Notes: generated by a model not told the origin, from the sequence alone. Positions 49,616 through 59,434 are shown, numbered from the stretch's first letter. The stretch: DNA of 64,000 nt from Pseudodesulfovibrio sp. (GCA_016744135.1 JADGEX010000002.1:310001-374000), one strand, 5' to 3'. Numbers and translations: made by a program.

Positions 49616-52423
49616 TTAGATATCGTATTTTTGGCTTCTTTTTTGGAATGCTATTTCACCGCCTTCCAAGATGTCACAGACATGTTCTTTGATTCCTTGT
49701 CTTTTAAGTACAAAATCTGTGTTTGTATCTAAATAAGAATTTTCAAGAGCATTTGACTTGTATTCAAATTTGTACGTTGTGTTCGATGCTCCGTCGCCAT
49801 CTTGGTTGGCAACGATAACTTCTTCAGCGTCAGCACTAACAACAAGATTTGGATTGTGCGTAACGATGATTATCTGTCTGCTTTTTTTGCTGTTTTTGAT
49901 ATAAGATACTAGGTCGTCGTAGATTGAGCGATTGTCCAAATCATCCTCAGGTTGGTCTATTAATAAGGGGCATTTGCTGTCGTCTAAATCTAGCAGGAGC
50001 TTTAAGAGAACAAAGGATTTTTTCCCTGGAGACATCTGAGACAAATTGTCACCTTTGTATGTGATATTATACTTCAAAAGGTACCAGTTTTGGAGAAGCT
50101 TTGTTAAAGCTTCTTTTCTTGAGTAGTTCTTTTTAAGCACAATAGAGTCGTCTAGAATGCCGACAGCTATATTGAAGACATCGGCTTTGAAATTTTCGTT
50201 GTTAATCCAGTGGTATTCTAGCAGTGATACTTTTTCAAATTTTGCAATTTGTTTTAAATTCAGTACTTCGTCGATGAATTCTTGTTGGAATTGGTTGGCC
50301 TTAAACTCAACAGATAAATCAAATTCTATGTCTGAATCAATTTCTTGTAGTCTAGAAATTGTCTGTTGAGTTTCACTTAAATTGAAATGGTAACTACCGA
50401 AATGATCATTTATTCTTGTTAATCCTTGATTGTACATCTCTGAATGTTTGGCAAGAGTTTGCTCTTCAATTTCGAGAGCTTTGAGCTTAGCCTTTTCAAC
50501 GTCCTGTGCGGCTATGAGTTTTTTTAATTCAGTCGCGTTTGCTTGTTTAGCTATCAGCGGTTCGATTATTTTTTGCTCTTGCGTAAGTACTTGAGTATTC
50601 GTTTTTTGGGTCGCATTTAACGAAGTCACTTCTTCATTAATAAAAATAGACCATTTATCTTGAAATTCGTGAGCGAATAAGTCGAAAGCGGTTATTGCTT
50701 TTTGGCGAGTTTCTTTTGAAAGCAAAGTCACATCTAATTCTAAGGGCGACAATTCTTTTAAATTTTTAAGAGTCGCAATGTCCAACTGCAACACAAAATT
50801 GCGATTTTTTAATTCCCCAATATTTTGATTTGATTGATTGTATTTAAGTATGTCGTCATCCGACATGCCGGAGCTAGTTTTTAAGCTTTCGATGTTTTGA
50901 GCTAGTTTTTTAATTCCTTGTTGAATGCCCTTTTTGTCGCCTGTTTCTCTGATTTTGATAAGTTGTTTTTGCCAATCCTCTAATGTGAAAAAAATGTTTT
51001 CCACAGTTTCTGTAAGATTTTTCTTTGCTATCCTCTGTTTTGCTTTAAGAGAAATAAAACTTTGGTGGATGTTTGGCGTCTGCTCCAAGACACTTTTAAG
51101 GATATCATCTATGGATGTTTCATTTTCTGCGCTATCAACTAACCTGTTGAAATACGATTGTGGGATGTAGATGATTTTTTTAGAGATATCTTGATCTATT
51201 GAGGTTCTTTGTGTCTGTCCATCTCGCCATTTTACCTCAAAATCATCAACTTGTTCAGAATAATCCGAAATTGATACATCGGTTAGTCTTTTTGAAACTT
51301 CCTTGGGGTCTATCGTTTTAGCGATGTTTCTTAAAAGTACTGATTTCCCTGTAGATTTGCCGCCAATAATGGTTGAGAGGTTTTGATTTATAAGCAGGCG
51401 TTGGGGGCTGAATTTAGGGTCGTTGAATTTTACTTGTTCAATTATTTGGTAATCATTTTTTTCATCTGGTCGAGTTTCTTGGATTTTAACCCTATCCTCT
51501 GGTTCGTATACGATTTGTTTGAGTCCATTAAAGGACGGGTTTGCCTTTATCCAGCAATACCTATTGTTAACGGGTGAAAAAAGTGTGTCAAAGCAATGAG
51601 CATCTGCGCCCCATATGCATGGTTTAAGAGATTTAAATTCTTTTATAAAGTCCAATTGCGTGGCATGTAGTTGACCAAGTCCCCATTGTATGGTTTTAGG
51701 ATTTGAGGCCATTAATCCATTTGATTTTTGGATTAGGACTTTACGAATATTGTGTCCTTGACCATTCCAGTCAATACGGCTCAGATCTTCGTCAGAGGGA
51801 ACAAAAATTAGATATTGGCCTTTAAATTTTGACTGCTTGTTTGTCAGAATCTTAACAATATCCTTGTCGTTAACGCATGCGCATTTCATACCCGCGCAGA
51901 TATCTGAATCGGAAGCAAAACTTGGTTGTTCTGTTTTGAGTTTTTTCCCTAATTTCATTAAGTTACATGGCTTAAGTTTCCAATGTTCGTCTTCGGAGTG
52001 AGGTCTACCTTCGTAGACAAATGCTAGCTCATGGAGGAAGTTCTCCTCTATATCTTGGATGGGTATTTGGTTAGAAAAAATTACATGGAAGTTTATTCTA
52101 TTCCCATCCACTAACGAGCTAAGCCGGAATTCAATATTTGGAATTATGAGAATTTTTTTTATTTTTTTTATTTCTTCTTGTGTGAATAGTTTTTCCAGTT
52201 TGGATCCATTATTTAAATAATCTTTTTTTATTTTTTTGTAGCCATCAATCGTAAAATAATCAGTAAGCCCAATGGCTGCAATATTATTTCGAATTGCCCG
52301 ACTGAATAATTCTTTTACATACTTATCCCAATCAGAACCGAATCCATTGTTGAGATGTGAGCAAGGGGTATGTGTATGTAATTCCCATCTCCGCCATACA
52401 GAACCGCGTGAATAGTTACTCAT
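49616..52423 (-). CDS. PHP domain fused to SMC/ABC-type ATPase (TrlF-like)
   Basis: The 935-residue protein has an N-terminal PHP phosphoesterase domain (WELHTHTPCSH at 13-23, GLTDYFTIDG, later WGADAHCFD). It is followed by an ATPase with Walker A GGKSTGKS (about 356), a long central coiled coil (about 470-700), a signature-like LSQMSPGKKSFVLL (about 796), Walker B LLIDQPEDDLDN (about 816) and the switch THNPNL. This is the layout of TrlF-type AAA proteins and of ATPases in several anti-phage modules. Likely an ATP-regulated nuclease or phosphatase. The start at 52423 follows AAAGAAGGTAGC. Transferred cargo, given its island location and AT bias. Confidence 0.82.
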   Translation of the reverse strand: MSNYSRGSVWRRWELHTHTPCSHLNNGFGSDWDKYVKELFSRAIRNNIAAIGLTDYFTIDGYKKIKKDYLNNGSKLEKLFTQEEIKKIKKILIIPNIEFRLSSLVDGNRINFHVIFSNQIPIQDIEENFLHELAFVYEGRPHSEDEHWKLKPCNLMKLGKKLKTEQPSFASDSDICAGMKCACVNDKDIVKILTNKQSKFKGQYLIFVPSDEDLSRIDWNGQGHNIRKVLIQKSNGLMASNPKTIQWGLGQLHATQLDFIKEFKSLKPCIWGADAHCFDTLFSPVNNRYCWIKANPSFNGLKQIVYEPEDRVKIQETRPDEKNDYQIIEQVKFNDPKFSPQRLLINQNLSTIIGGKSTGKSVLLRNIAKTIDPKEVSKRLTDVSISDYSEQVDDFEVKWRDGQTQRTSIDQDISKKIIYIPQSYFNRLVDSAENETSIDDILKSVLEQTPNIHQSFISLKAKQRIAKKNLTETVENIFFTLEDWQKQLIKIRETGDKKGIQQGIKKLAQNIESLKTSSGMSDDDILKYNQSNQNIGELKNRNFVLQLDIATLKNLKELSPLELDVTLLSKETRQKAITAFDLFAHEFQDKWSIFINEEVTSLNATQKTNTQVLTQEQKIIEPLIAKQANATELKKLIAAQDVEKAKLKALEIEEQTLAKHSEMYNQGLTRINDHFGSYHFNLSETQQTISRLQEIDSDIEFDLSVEFKANQFQQEFIDEVLNLKQIAKFEKVSLLEYHWINNENFKADVFNIAVGILDDSIVLKKNYSRKEALTKLLQNWYLLKYNITYKGDNLSQMSPGKKSFVLLKLLLDLDDSKCPLLIDQPEDDLDNRSIYDDLVSYIKNSKKSRQIIIVTHNPNLVVSADAEEVIVANQDGDGASNTTYKFEYKSNALENSYLDTNTDFVLKRQGIKEHVCDILEGGEIAFQKRSQKYDI

Positions 52424-52523
52424 GCTACCTTCTTTAAAGAGTTGACATTGTAAGAGGTTAGATGCGTTTTATGAATGCATATACTCTTTGGGTAGAGAAT
52501 AACAAGAGTCAATATCCTTTATT

Positions 52524-53543
52524 CTAATTGGGGTTTCTGGTTTTACCCGCCAGCCTTTCTGCCAACCTATCAGCCCTTAAATGCGTATACCGCTTCAGCA
52601 TCTGTAGATTTTTGTGCCCAGTAATCTCGGCAATCTCAAGAATATCCAAATCGGTTCTTTCAAACAGCCTTGACGTGGCTTCATGCCTAAGATCATGAAA
52701 AGTCAAATCTTTAATTTCTGCTTCATCCCTCGCCATTCGCATTGCAATGGTAATGGCGTTTTCACTCATTCCAAAGACTGAGCCGGTTATTCTGCGGGGG
52801 ATGCTTATGAGTATGCCGAGTGCGGCGGGGGAGAGAGGGACTGTTCTTTCTGACATGTTCTTCGTCTCTGAAAGGTAGGCCGTTTTTCCTTTTAGGTCGA
52901 TATTTTCCCATTTCAGGTTTGCTATTTCTGAACGGCGCATGGCTGTTTCGATGGCGAATTGGACCACTGGCCGGAAGCGTTCTCCGCAAGCATCAAGAAG
53001 GCGTTTTTCCTCGCTCTTTTCGTTTTCGCCCTGGGCCGGTTGCAGTCTTCGCGTTCTGCCCCCATTCAGTTTGGGCTTTCTGGCTCGTTTTACGGGGTTG
53101 CTCAGGCTTTCCATGCCCCAATCTGTAGCGGCTACTTCGAATAGGCGTGAGAGAATAGCCAGGTCCAAGCGGATGGTATTGGGTTTGACGCCTTCCTCTT
53201 CGCGTTCCCTGATGAATTCGGCAATGTGCTTGGTGCGGATTGTGGCCATGTAGAGATTGGCAATTTCCCTTTTTTGAATAGCCTTTGCTCGGCGTGTCTC
53301 ATTGGCAACCATTTTTAGGTTGGGGATGTACTCCTCAATGAAACGGTCCAGGGCCTCATGGAGCGTTGTGGACTCAGCTTCTTTCCGAGAGACAAATACT
53401 CCGCGGTCCATTTCATTTTCAATGTCGCGAGCCCATTGCTCGGCGTCTATTTTCCGTTCAAAAGTTTTGCTTTGAACGGGGTATCCTTTGCGCCGGATTT
53501 TGGCTTGCCATTGGTGTTTGCCGCGCTTGTTGATGGTTGCCAT
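52524..53543 (-). CDS. int: Tyrosine-type site-specific integrase
   Basis: The 339-residue recombinase has an N-terminal Arm-type domain (WQAKIRRKGYPVQSKTFERK), a SAM-like core-binding domain (about 60-150) and a catalytic domain. The catalytic residues include R in ETAMRRSEI, HDLRHEATS (H-x-x-R), and the C-terminal GHKNLQMLKRYTHL with the nucleophile Tyr. It inserts the island at the tRNA-Thr 3' end. It lies about 700 nt from the tRNA, as usual. The unusual point is a second gene of unknown function between it and the tRNA. Confidence 0.96.
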   Translation of the reverse strand: MATINKRGKHQWQAKIRRKGYPVQSKTFERKIDAEQWARDIENEMDRGVFVSRKEAESTTLHEALDRFIEEYIPNLKMVANETRRAKAIQKREIANLYMATIRTKHIAEFIREREEEGVKPNTIRLDLAILSRLFEVAATDWGMESLSNPVKRARKPKLNGGRTRRLQPAQGENEKSEEKRLLDACGERFRPVVQFAIETAMRRSEIANLKWENIDLKGKTAYLSETKNMSERTVPLSPAALGILISIPRRITGSVFGMSENAITIAMRMARDEAEIKDLTFHDLRHEATSRLFERTDLDILEIAEITGHKNLQMLKRYTHLRADRLAERLAGKTRNPN

Positions 53544-53554
53544 GGATGTCAGCC

Positions 53555-54151
53555 TTATTCGTCGATAGGCATTGGGAAGGCTATGTTGATTTCATTGTTG
53601 AACGTGCCTTCAAGATCATTCCATGGAGTTTTATGAACGCCTTGCACTTTAAAAAGAAAAGCATAGTAGGCTCTTGCGATTTTGTATGGAATATCGAGGT
53701 AGGGCATGACTGGCATCCTTTGGAAATTAATATGTGCCGCGTACTTATTTCTAGCGTCTTTCATCGCGTTAGTGGCTGATTGACTTTCTGCCTCTGTGAT
53801 TTCGGCATGCTCAAAAATGAATTGTTTTACTATCGTTGCATACTGCTGCTTGGTGCAAATGGTGTGTCCTTCTATTGTCTTATGGTTTAAGAGAGCCTTC
53901 TTCCAATGGATTTCATTGTTATTGGCACCAAAAATTTTACACCAGTCTAACAGGAACGTTGAGAACATGGTGTTTTGAGTTTGGGTGACAGCGTTTTTAT
54001 AGTCCCCATCAGCAAGCCGCTCTAGCAACGATTGTAGGTGCTTGCGGTAGATGTGTGATCTGCCAATAGAGAAGAGAACATTCCATTGCCAATTAACAAT
54101 TTCTTCAGAAGCACAAATGAGGCGGGTGTTGGGGTGATGAATTATGTACAT
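53555..54151 (-). CDS. Hypothetical protein (possible HEPN-like) next to the integrase
   Basis: The 198-residue protein has no close recognisable family. It is helical and contains RNKYAAH (RX5H) near residue 140, followed by MPYLDIPYKIARAYYAFLF, which resembles the end of AbiU2/HEPN-type folds. It ends 11 nt before the integrase start and begins about 100 nt from the tRNA. Possibly an abortive-infection or maintenance function; this is inference from one motif. Confidence 0.6.
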   Translation of the reverse strand: MYIIHHPNTRLICASEEIVNWQWNVLFSIGRSHIYRKHLQSLLERLADGDYKNAVTQTQNTMFSTFLLDWCKIFGANNNEIHWKKALLNHKTIEGHTICTKQQYATIVKQFIFEHAEITEAESQSATNAMKDARNKYAAHINFQRMPVMPYLDIPYKIARAYYAFLFKVQGVHKTPWNDLEGTFNNEINIAFPMPIDE

Positions 54152-54182
54152 TGGCGGTCTCCATTGTTGAGTGAATCGCTAC

Positions 54183-54201
54183 TGTCCCAAATTTGTCCCA
54201 A
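54183..54201. repeat. Right-end copy of TGTCCCAAATTTGTCCCAA
   Basis: Identical to 40390-40408. Located 54 nt from the core att repeat; a likely integrase arm site. Confidence 0.6.
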
Positions 54202-54216
54202 AAACTCTATCAGACA

Positions 54217-54250
54217 ACAAAAAAAGGGTCTAGCAAGCTGCTAAACCCTT
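54217..54250 (-). terminator. Terminator of the reconstituted tRNA-Thr gene (island-supplied)
   Basis: Minus-strand hairpin AAGGGTTTAGCA with TGCTAGACCCTT (arms 54239-54250 and 54224-54235) then a T run (A run 54219-54225 on the plus strand). It lies inside the island, 9 nt after the CCA end. Confidence 0.9.
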
Positions 54251-54258
54251 GATATCCT

Positions 54259-54334
<76 letters not shown>

Positions 54335-54349
54335 GAAATGGGAGTCGAT

Positions 54350-54378
54350 TTTTAAACCAGAGGGCGGTGCGGGGTCAA
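54350..54378 (-). promoter_or_regulatory. Putative sigma-70 promoter of tRNA-Thr
   Basis: On the minus strand: -35 TTGACC (54373-54378), 17-nt spacer, -10 TTAAAA (54350-54355), 16 nt upstream of the tRNA 5' end. A GC-rich stretch with GCCC/GGGC follows the -35, as is common in stable RNA promoters. Confidence 0.5.
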
Positions 54379-54514
54379 GGGAAAAGACGGGGTTTTGTGA
54401 AATGTTATTGGGGAGAGGGAGGTTGTTGGTCTTTCTTTTGAGTTTACAATGATCACGAGAGCTTGATATGCTAGCGTAAGTGTAAGCAATTTTGATGTTT
54501 AAAGGTGAGGGGCC

Positions 54515-56824
54515 ATGCGTATTCGTTTTTTTCTTGTTATTTCTATTCTGTTTTTGTTGTGTCTTCTGTCGGCCCCTTTCTCTGTGGCCATGGCGGGGGG
54601 AGGCGGAGATTCCGGTTCCATGGAAAATGTGACGATTCCGCAGGATGCCTCACCTGATCAGCTCAGGGATATTATGGGTTCTTTGAGCGACGAGCAAGTG
54701 CGTGGGTTGCTGATTCAGGAATTGAAGAAAGAAGCGGATGCTACGCGAAAACCTGAGAAGGTGAAGGGGCTTGCGGGTTTTGTCCAGCGTATGCGTAAAG
54801 GGTCTACTTTTTTGCGCGATCGGTTTGAATATCTTTTTTCTGGAGCGGCCGCTGCTCCGAGAGAATTGCCTGCGAAAGTGAAGAATATACTTGGTGGTGA
54901 AGACAACTTGACCGTTGGTAAATTGCTTCTTGCGTTGGTTATCCTTACCTCTCTTTGGCTTGGAGCCATGTTTGTTTTCCGGAAGAAAACCGTCAATATT
55001 CGTAAGAGCTTTGAAGTCACGCCACCGGATGCCGTGTGGTATACCTGTATGGGGCGGCTGCTCATGCGAGCCTTGCTGGATCTTTTCGGTGTGATTTTGA
55101 TTTTGGCGGTGGTCTTTGCTGGATATCTTATCCTTTTCAGCGAAGGAGCTGCGAGCAAGCCTGTTATTATTGCATGGTTGTCTGCCATTGTTTTTTTGGA
55201 GTTGGTCAAGCTGGTGACCCGGTTTATACTGGCACCCAAGGCTCCTGCTCTTCGTTATTTGCCTTTGAGTGATCGTGCAGCACATTATCTATATAAATGG
55301 ACAGTCTGGGTTGGTCGAATTATTGCGGTCGGCTTACTTTTGACCACGCTTTTGCGACTTGAAGGCGGGAGTGAAGCCCTTATTTTGTTGGTTTCCACCT
55401 TGTGCGGTTTGACTGTTGTTTTTGTCCTTATACTCTTGATTTTATGGAACAGCAGGCCTGTTGCTGAAACGCTTAAATCACGGAGTACGCCCGGTTCCTT
55501 GGGATATCAGTTTGCAAGTTTTTGGCACGTGGCTGCGATTGCTTATGTCTTGGGATTTTGGGTTTTTTGGGTTGTGGGGCTTATGATTTTTGGCACTAAA
55601 GCCATGTTGCCTGGTGTTATGACTTTGCTCGCCGTGCCGTTGTACCTCCTTTTTGACTGGGGCACACAACGGTTGGTCGCGTTTGCTGCCGACATGGCGG
55701 GGCCTGCTATTCCCGAAGATTCTACAGAAGAGGATCAGGAGCCGGATGAAAACGGTGAATCGGTTGGGCTTATCGAAAAACATGCGACACGTTTCCAGAC
55801 ATTTCTTAGCAAGGGCTTTCGTTTTATCCTGTTAGCGGGTTTTGTTTTTGGACTACTTCGTGTGTGGGGTGCCGATTTTGATTTGGGACGAGCTACTGTT
55901 CGGGCGGCTTTTAATACGCTGATTACTTTGGTGCTTGCCTATATCGTCTGGGTTTTCATCAGTCGAACAATCGAACGAAAACTGACGGCCAAAGCTGCGG
56001 ATCAAGGTGCTGGTGGCGGCCATGAAGGTGGTGGGCCAGGTGGTGATCGTTTTGCCACCTTGTTGCAGTTGTTGAAGAAATTTATTTTTGGTGCTTTGTT
56101 GGTCGTTACCGTGTTAATTATTCTGTCTTCACTCGGTGTGGATATTGGGCCGCTTATCGCAGGCGCATCAGTATTTGGCATTGCTATTGGTTTTGGCGCA
56201 CAGACGTTAGTTAAGGATATTATTTCAGGTATTTTTTTCTTGACGGATGACGCTTTTCGAGTGGGTGACTATATCGAAACCGGCGGAGCCATGGGCACGG
56301 TTGAGGAAATTTCCGTGCGTTCTTTAAAACTTCGGCACCATCTTGGTTTCTTATATACCATTCCGTTCGGGTCCATGAAGTTGGTCAAGAATAATACGCG
56401 CGATTGGGCTGTCATGAAACTGCAATATTTGGTGCCGTTTGATACAGATATTCAGCAGGTGAAGAAGATTATCAAGAAGATCAATAAAGAAGTACGCGCT
56501 GTGCCTGAGCTTGATGCTGTGATGCTTGGCGATATCAAAAGTCAGGGTGTCAAAGCCATGGAAGAATACGGTATGCGGATGCGGGTCAAGTTCATGACAA
56601 AGCCCGGTGGTCAGTTTGTACTGCGTAAGCTTGTACTTGCAAAAATGCGTAAGGAATTTGCCGAAGCCGGTATTGAGTTTGCGCGTCCTCGTGTTTCTGT
56701 TCAAATTCCAGATGGTGCGGAATTGTCGGATGGCGAGCGAACCCAGGTGGCTGCAGCAGCAGCCAAGACCATTGATGACAAAGAAAAACAGAAAGCTGCG
56801 GCAAAGAAAAAAGGCAAAAAATAA
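54515..56824 (+). CDS. MscS-family mechanosensitive ion channel (large form)
   Basis: The 769-residue protein has a signal peptide (to about residue 27), an N-terminal periplasmic/Pro-rich part and about ten membrane helices. The conserved MscS pore helix and beta domain are about 545-650 (IAGASVFGIAIGFGAQTLVKDIISGIFF; DYIETGGAMGTVEEISVRSLKLR; IPFGSMKLVKN). A Lys-rich tail follows. It opens on membrane tension to release solutes during osmotic downshock. It begins a run with the STAS-like and acyl-CoA synthetase genes on the same strand, not tightly linked. Confidence 0.9.
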   Translation: MRIRFFLVISILFLLCLLSAPFSVAMAGGGGDSGSMENVTIPQDASPDQLRDIMGSLSDEQVRGLLIQELKKEADATRKPEKVKGLAGFVQRMRKGSTFLRDRFEYLFSGAAAAPRELPAKVKNILGGEDNLTVGKLLLALVILTSLWLGAMFVFRKKTVNIRKSFEVTPPDAVWYTCMGRLLMRALLDLFGVILILAVVFAGYLILFSEGAASKPVIIAWLSAIVFLELVKLVTRFILAPKAPALRYLPLSDRAAHYLYKWTVWVGRIIAVGLLLTTLLRLEGGSEALILLVSTLCGLTVVFVLILLILWNSRPVAETLKSRSTPGSLGYQFASFWHVAAIAYVLGFWVFWVVGLMIFGTKAMLPGVMTLLAVPLYLLFDWGTQRLVAFAADMAGPAIPEDSTEEDQEPDENGESVGLIEKHATRFQTFLSKGFRFILLAGFVFGLLRVWGADFDLGRATVRAAFNTLITLVLAYIVWVFISRTIERKLTAKAADQGAGGGHEGGGPGGDRFATLLQLLKKFIFGALLVVTVLIILSSLGVDIGPLIAGASVFGIAIGFGAQTLVKDIISGIFFLTDDAFRVGDYIETGGAMGTVEEISVRSLKLRHHLGFLYTIPFGSMKLVKNNTRDWAVMKLQYLVPFDTDIQQVKKIIKKINKEVRAVPELDAVMLGDIKSQGVKAMEEYGMRMRVKFMTKPGGQFVLRKLVLAKMRKEFAEAGIEFARPRVSVQIPDGAELSDGERTQVAAAAAKTIDDKEKQKAAAKKKGKK

Positions 56825-56842
56825 GCAGGGTAGAGCTGGAAG

Positions 56843-57214
56843 ATGGATTGCATGTTGACGTTTCATAACAATGGCGATCATCTCATCGCCATTGTTTCAG
56901 GTGTGGTGAATTCATTTGAAGATCTTTCAGCCATGGCACATGGTGTGGTTGAAATGACTTCGGAGCATTGGAGTAAAAAGGCCCTGGTGGATTTTCGGAC
57001 AGTATCCATGAATATTGATTTTTTGAGTGCTCAGACCCTTGCAAATGATTTGGAAGATGAAGGGGTGCAGCTTTTTGGGATTCGTTTGGCATGTCTTTAT
57101 ACTCATGAAAATATCGATATATATAGAGTTTTTGAGACAGCGCATCAGAACAGATCTTTGAATTTTAAAATCTTCGAGCATGAGGATGAAGCTGTTGATT
57201 GGCTCATGTCTTGA
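56843..57214 (+). CDS. Small STAS/SpoIIAA-like protein
   Basis: The 123-residue protein has alternating strands and helices (GDHLIAIVSGVVNSFEDLSA, LVDFRTVSMNIDFLSAQTLAN) that resemble the SpoIIAA-like (STAS) superfamily. The acidic VDWLMS end fits too. It lies 19 nt after the mscS stop with no terminator. Function unknown; likely regulatory. Confidence 0.65.
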   Translation: MDCMLTFHNNGDHLIAIVSGVVNSFEDLSAMAHGVVEMTSEHWSKKALVDFRTVSMNIDFLSAQTLANDLEDEGVQLFGIRLACLYTHENIDIYRVFETAHQNRSLNFKIFEHEDEAVDWLMS

Positions 57215-57319
57215 CCTAGGTTGTGTTGACTAATCGGTTTGCTTTGTCCCTTGTCCCTGACGGCTGTTCGGGTTACGAGTTCAACCAGTTGCTTAATTCA
57301 TACGCCGAGGACCAATCGT

Positions 57320-59434
57320 TTGACCGTTGATATCAATCTGCACGCTTTTTTTTCTCCTGACACAGTTGCTGTGATCGGGGCTTCCGCCACTCCTGGCAAG
57401 GTGGGGCACACCATTGTCTCCAACATGATTGAAGCCGGGTTTAAAGGTAAACTCTTCCCCGTGAATCCCAAGGGCGGAGAGATTCAGGGATTACCCGTCA
57501 TAACGGATATTGCCGATTTGCCACACGGGCTTGATCTCGGTGTTATTTCCGTGCCGCCACAGTATGTTATTCCGGCCATTGAGGCCCTTGGCGAGCGAGG
57601 GGCAAAATCCGCTATTGTCATCACAGCTGGGTTCAAGGAAGCTGGTAAGGACGGGTATCTTCTGGAGCAGGAAATCATCGCTATGTCCGAGAAATACGGC
57701 ATCGCGATACTCGGTCCCAACTGTCTTGGCATGATGAATTCGGCCCACGGCGTTAATGCGTCCTTTGCTGCAGGGCACCCCACTCCCGGTTCTATCGCTT
57801 TTTTTTCGCAGTCCGGAGCATTGTGCGTGGCAATTCTTGACTGGGCGCTCGGGGCGAATATTGGTTTTTCCAAGTTTATATCCTTGGGCAACAAAGCCGT
57901 TCTTGATGAAGCGGACATGCTCGATTATCTCAACAAGGACGAGGAGACAAAGGTCATCCTCGGGTATATTGAGAACGTGGAGCATGGTGAGTCTTTCCTC
58001 AAGGCGGCGCGTAAGACCTGTTTAAATAAGCCAGTTATCATGATAAAGTCCGGTACGACTGCTGCCGGAGCCAAGGCTGCTTCGTCGCATACCGGAGCCA
58101 TTGCCGGTTCCGATCAGTCGTATTCGGCCGCGTTTCATCAGTCCGGTGTGATTCGGGTGGGAGATGTGGCATCGCTGTTTAATTTAGCACAGGCGTTTTC
58201 TAGCCAGCCTTTGCCCAAAGGACCGAATCTGGCAGTCGTGACCAACTCCGGCGGTCCTGGTATTTTGACTGCGGATGCAGCGGATCGTTCTCGCTTGACT
58301 ATGGCAGCCTTGTCGCAAAAGACGATTCAGCGGCTTCAGAAATTTCTTCCTAGCTACGCGGCTTTTTACAATCCGGTTGATATCATCGGTGATGCTGACG
58401 CTAAACGGTATAGGCAGGCTTTAGACGTAGTTTCCGAAGATCCAATGGTCCATTCCATTCTGGTGTTGCTCACACCGACGGCTTCGGTAGAGATTGAACA
58501 GACGGCTGAGGCGGTCATTCGCATGGCCAGAAAGTGTGGCAAACCGGTTTTCGCTTGTTTTATGGGTAAGACCCGTGTTGCACCGGCTCGGAAGCTGCTT
58601 ATGGATGCAGGGATTCCGTGTTACGCCTTCCCGGAACCCGCCGTACATTCCATCGAAGCCATGTATAGCTATTACCTCTGGAAGAATCGTCCCAAGCCGG
58701 AATATATTGAGGTTAATCGCGATCTGGAGCAGGCGCGGGAAGTCGTCCGTGAGCATATGCGACGTAATCAGCCTGAGATCGTGGAATTTGAAGCTCAGCA
58801 GGTGCTTAAGGCGTACGGCTTGCCCACACCGCAGACAGTGTTGGCTCGGTCCTCTGATGAAGCTGTGGCCGCTGCCGAGGAGATTGGCTATCCCGTGGTT
58901 CTCAAGATCGCGTCGCCGGATATTTCTCACAAGTCTGATGTTGGTGGAGTCAAAGTGAATTTGTGGAATGCCACAGAGGTCATGAAGACTTTTAAGTCGA
59001 TAACGGCCAAGGCCCAGCGTATGCGTCGTGATGCTTATATCGCAGGTTGTCTGGTGCAGGAAATGGCTCCTCCGGGCGTTAAGGAAGTGATCATTGGCTT
59101 TAAGCGGGATGAGGAATTCGGCCCTATGCTGATGTTTGGTCTGGGTGGTATTTATGTTGAGATCATGAAAGATATTTCGTTCAAGCTTGCACCGCTTTCA
59201 CGACAGGACTCATTTGAGATTGTGCGTGAAATTAAGTCGTACATGTTGCTCAAGGGGTTGAAGGGTGAGAAGCCTGTGAACTTCACGGCACTGGAAGAGA
59301 TTATCATGGTTATGTCACGGTTGGCGATTGATCTCCCAGAGGTTTGGGAAGCTGAGTTCAACCCGGTTCTTGTTAATCATGAGAGGGCCATTGTTGCGGA
59401 TGTGCGGATGACTCTTCATTTGAAAGATAGGTAG
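57320..59434 (+). CDS. ADP-forming acyl-CoA synthetase (acetate-CoA ligase type, alpha and beta fused)
   Basis: The 704-residue form starts with TTG at 57320 (MTVDINLHAFFSPDTVAVIG) after GAGG; the longer frame from 57239 gives a Ser/Thr-rich tail with no SD. It has three parts. The CoA-binding Rossmann domain (1-130) has GASATPGKVGHTI. The succinyl-CoA-ligase-like domain has the phospho-His motif AASSHTGAIAGS (about 250). The C-terminal ATP-grasp domain (about 480-700) has VVLKIASPDISHKSDVGGVK. It makes ATP from acyl-CoA, or activates acids. There is no GNAT domain, so this is the non-acetyltransferase form. Confidence 0.9.
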   Translation: MTVDINLHAFFSPDTVAVIGASATPGKVGHTIVSNMIEAGFKGKLFPVNPKGGEIQGLPVITDIADLPHGLDLGVISVPPQYVIPAIEALGERGAKSAIVITAGFKEAGKDGYLLEQEIIAMSEKYGIAILGPNCLGMMNSAHGVNASFAAGHPTPGSIAFFSQSGALCVAILDWALGANIGFSKFISLGNKAVLDEADMLDYLNKDEETKVILGYIENVEHGESFLKAARKTCLNKPVIMIKSGTTAAGAKAASSHTGAIAGSDQSYSAAFHQSGVIRVGDVASLFNLAQAFSSQPLPKGPNLAVVTNSGGPGILTADAADRSRLTMAALSQKTIQRLQKFLPSYAAFYNPVDIIGDADAKRYRQALDVVSEDPMVHSILVLLTPTASVEIEQTAEAVIRMARKCGKPVFACFMGKTRVAPARKLLMDAGIPCYAFPEPAVHSIEAMYSYYLWKNRPKPEYIEVNRDLEQAREVVREHMRRNQPEIVEFEAQQVLKAYGLPTPQTVLARSSDEAVAAAEEIGYPVVLKIASPDISHKSDVGGVKVNLWNATEVMKTFKSITAKAQRMRRDAYIAGCLVQEMAPPGVKEVIIGFKRDEEFGPMLMFGLGGIYVEIMKDISFKLAPLSRQDSFEIVREIKSYMLLKGLKGEKPVNFTALEEIIMVMSRLAIDLPEVWEAEFNPVLVNHERAIVADVRMTLHLKDR

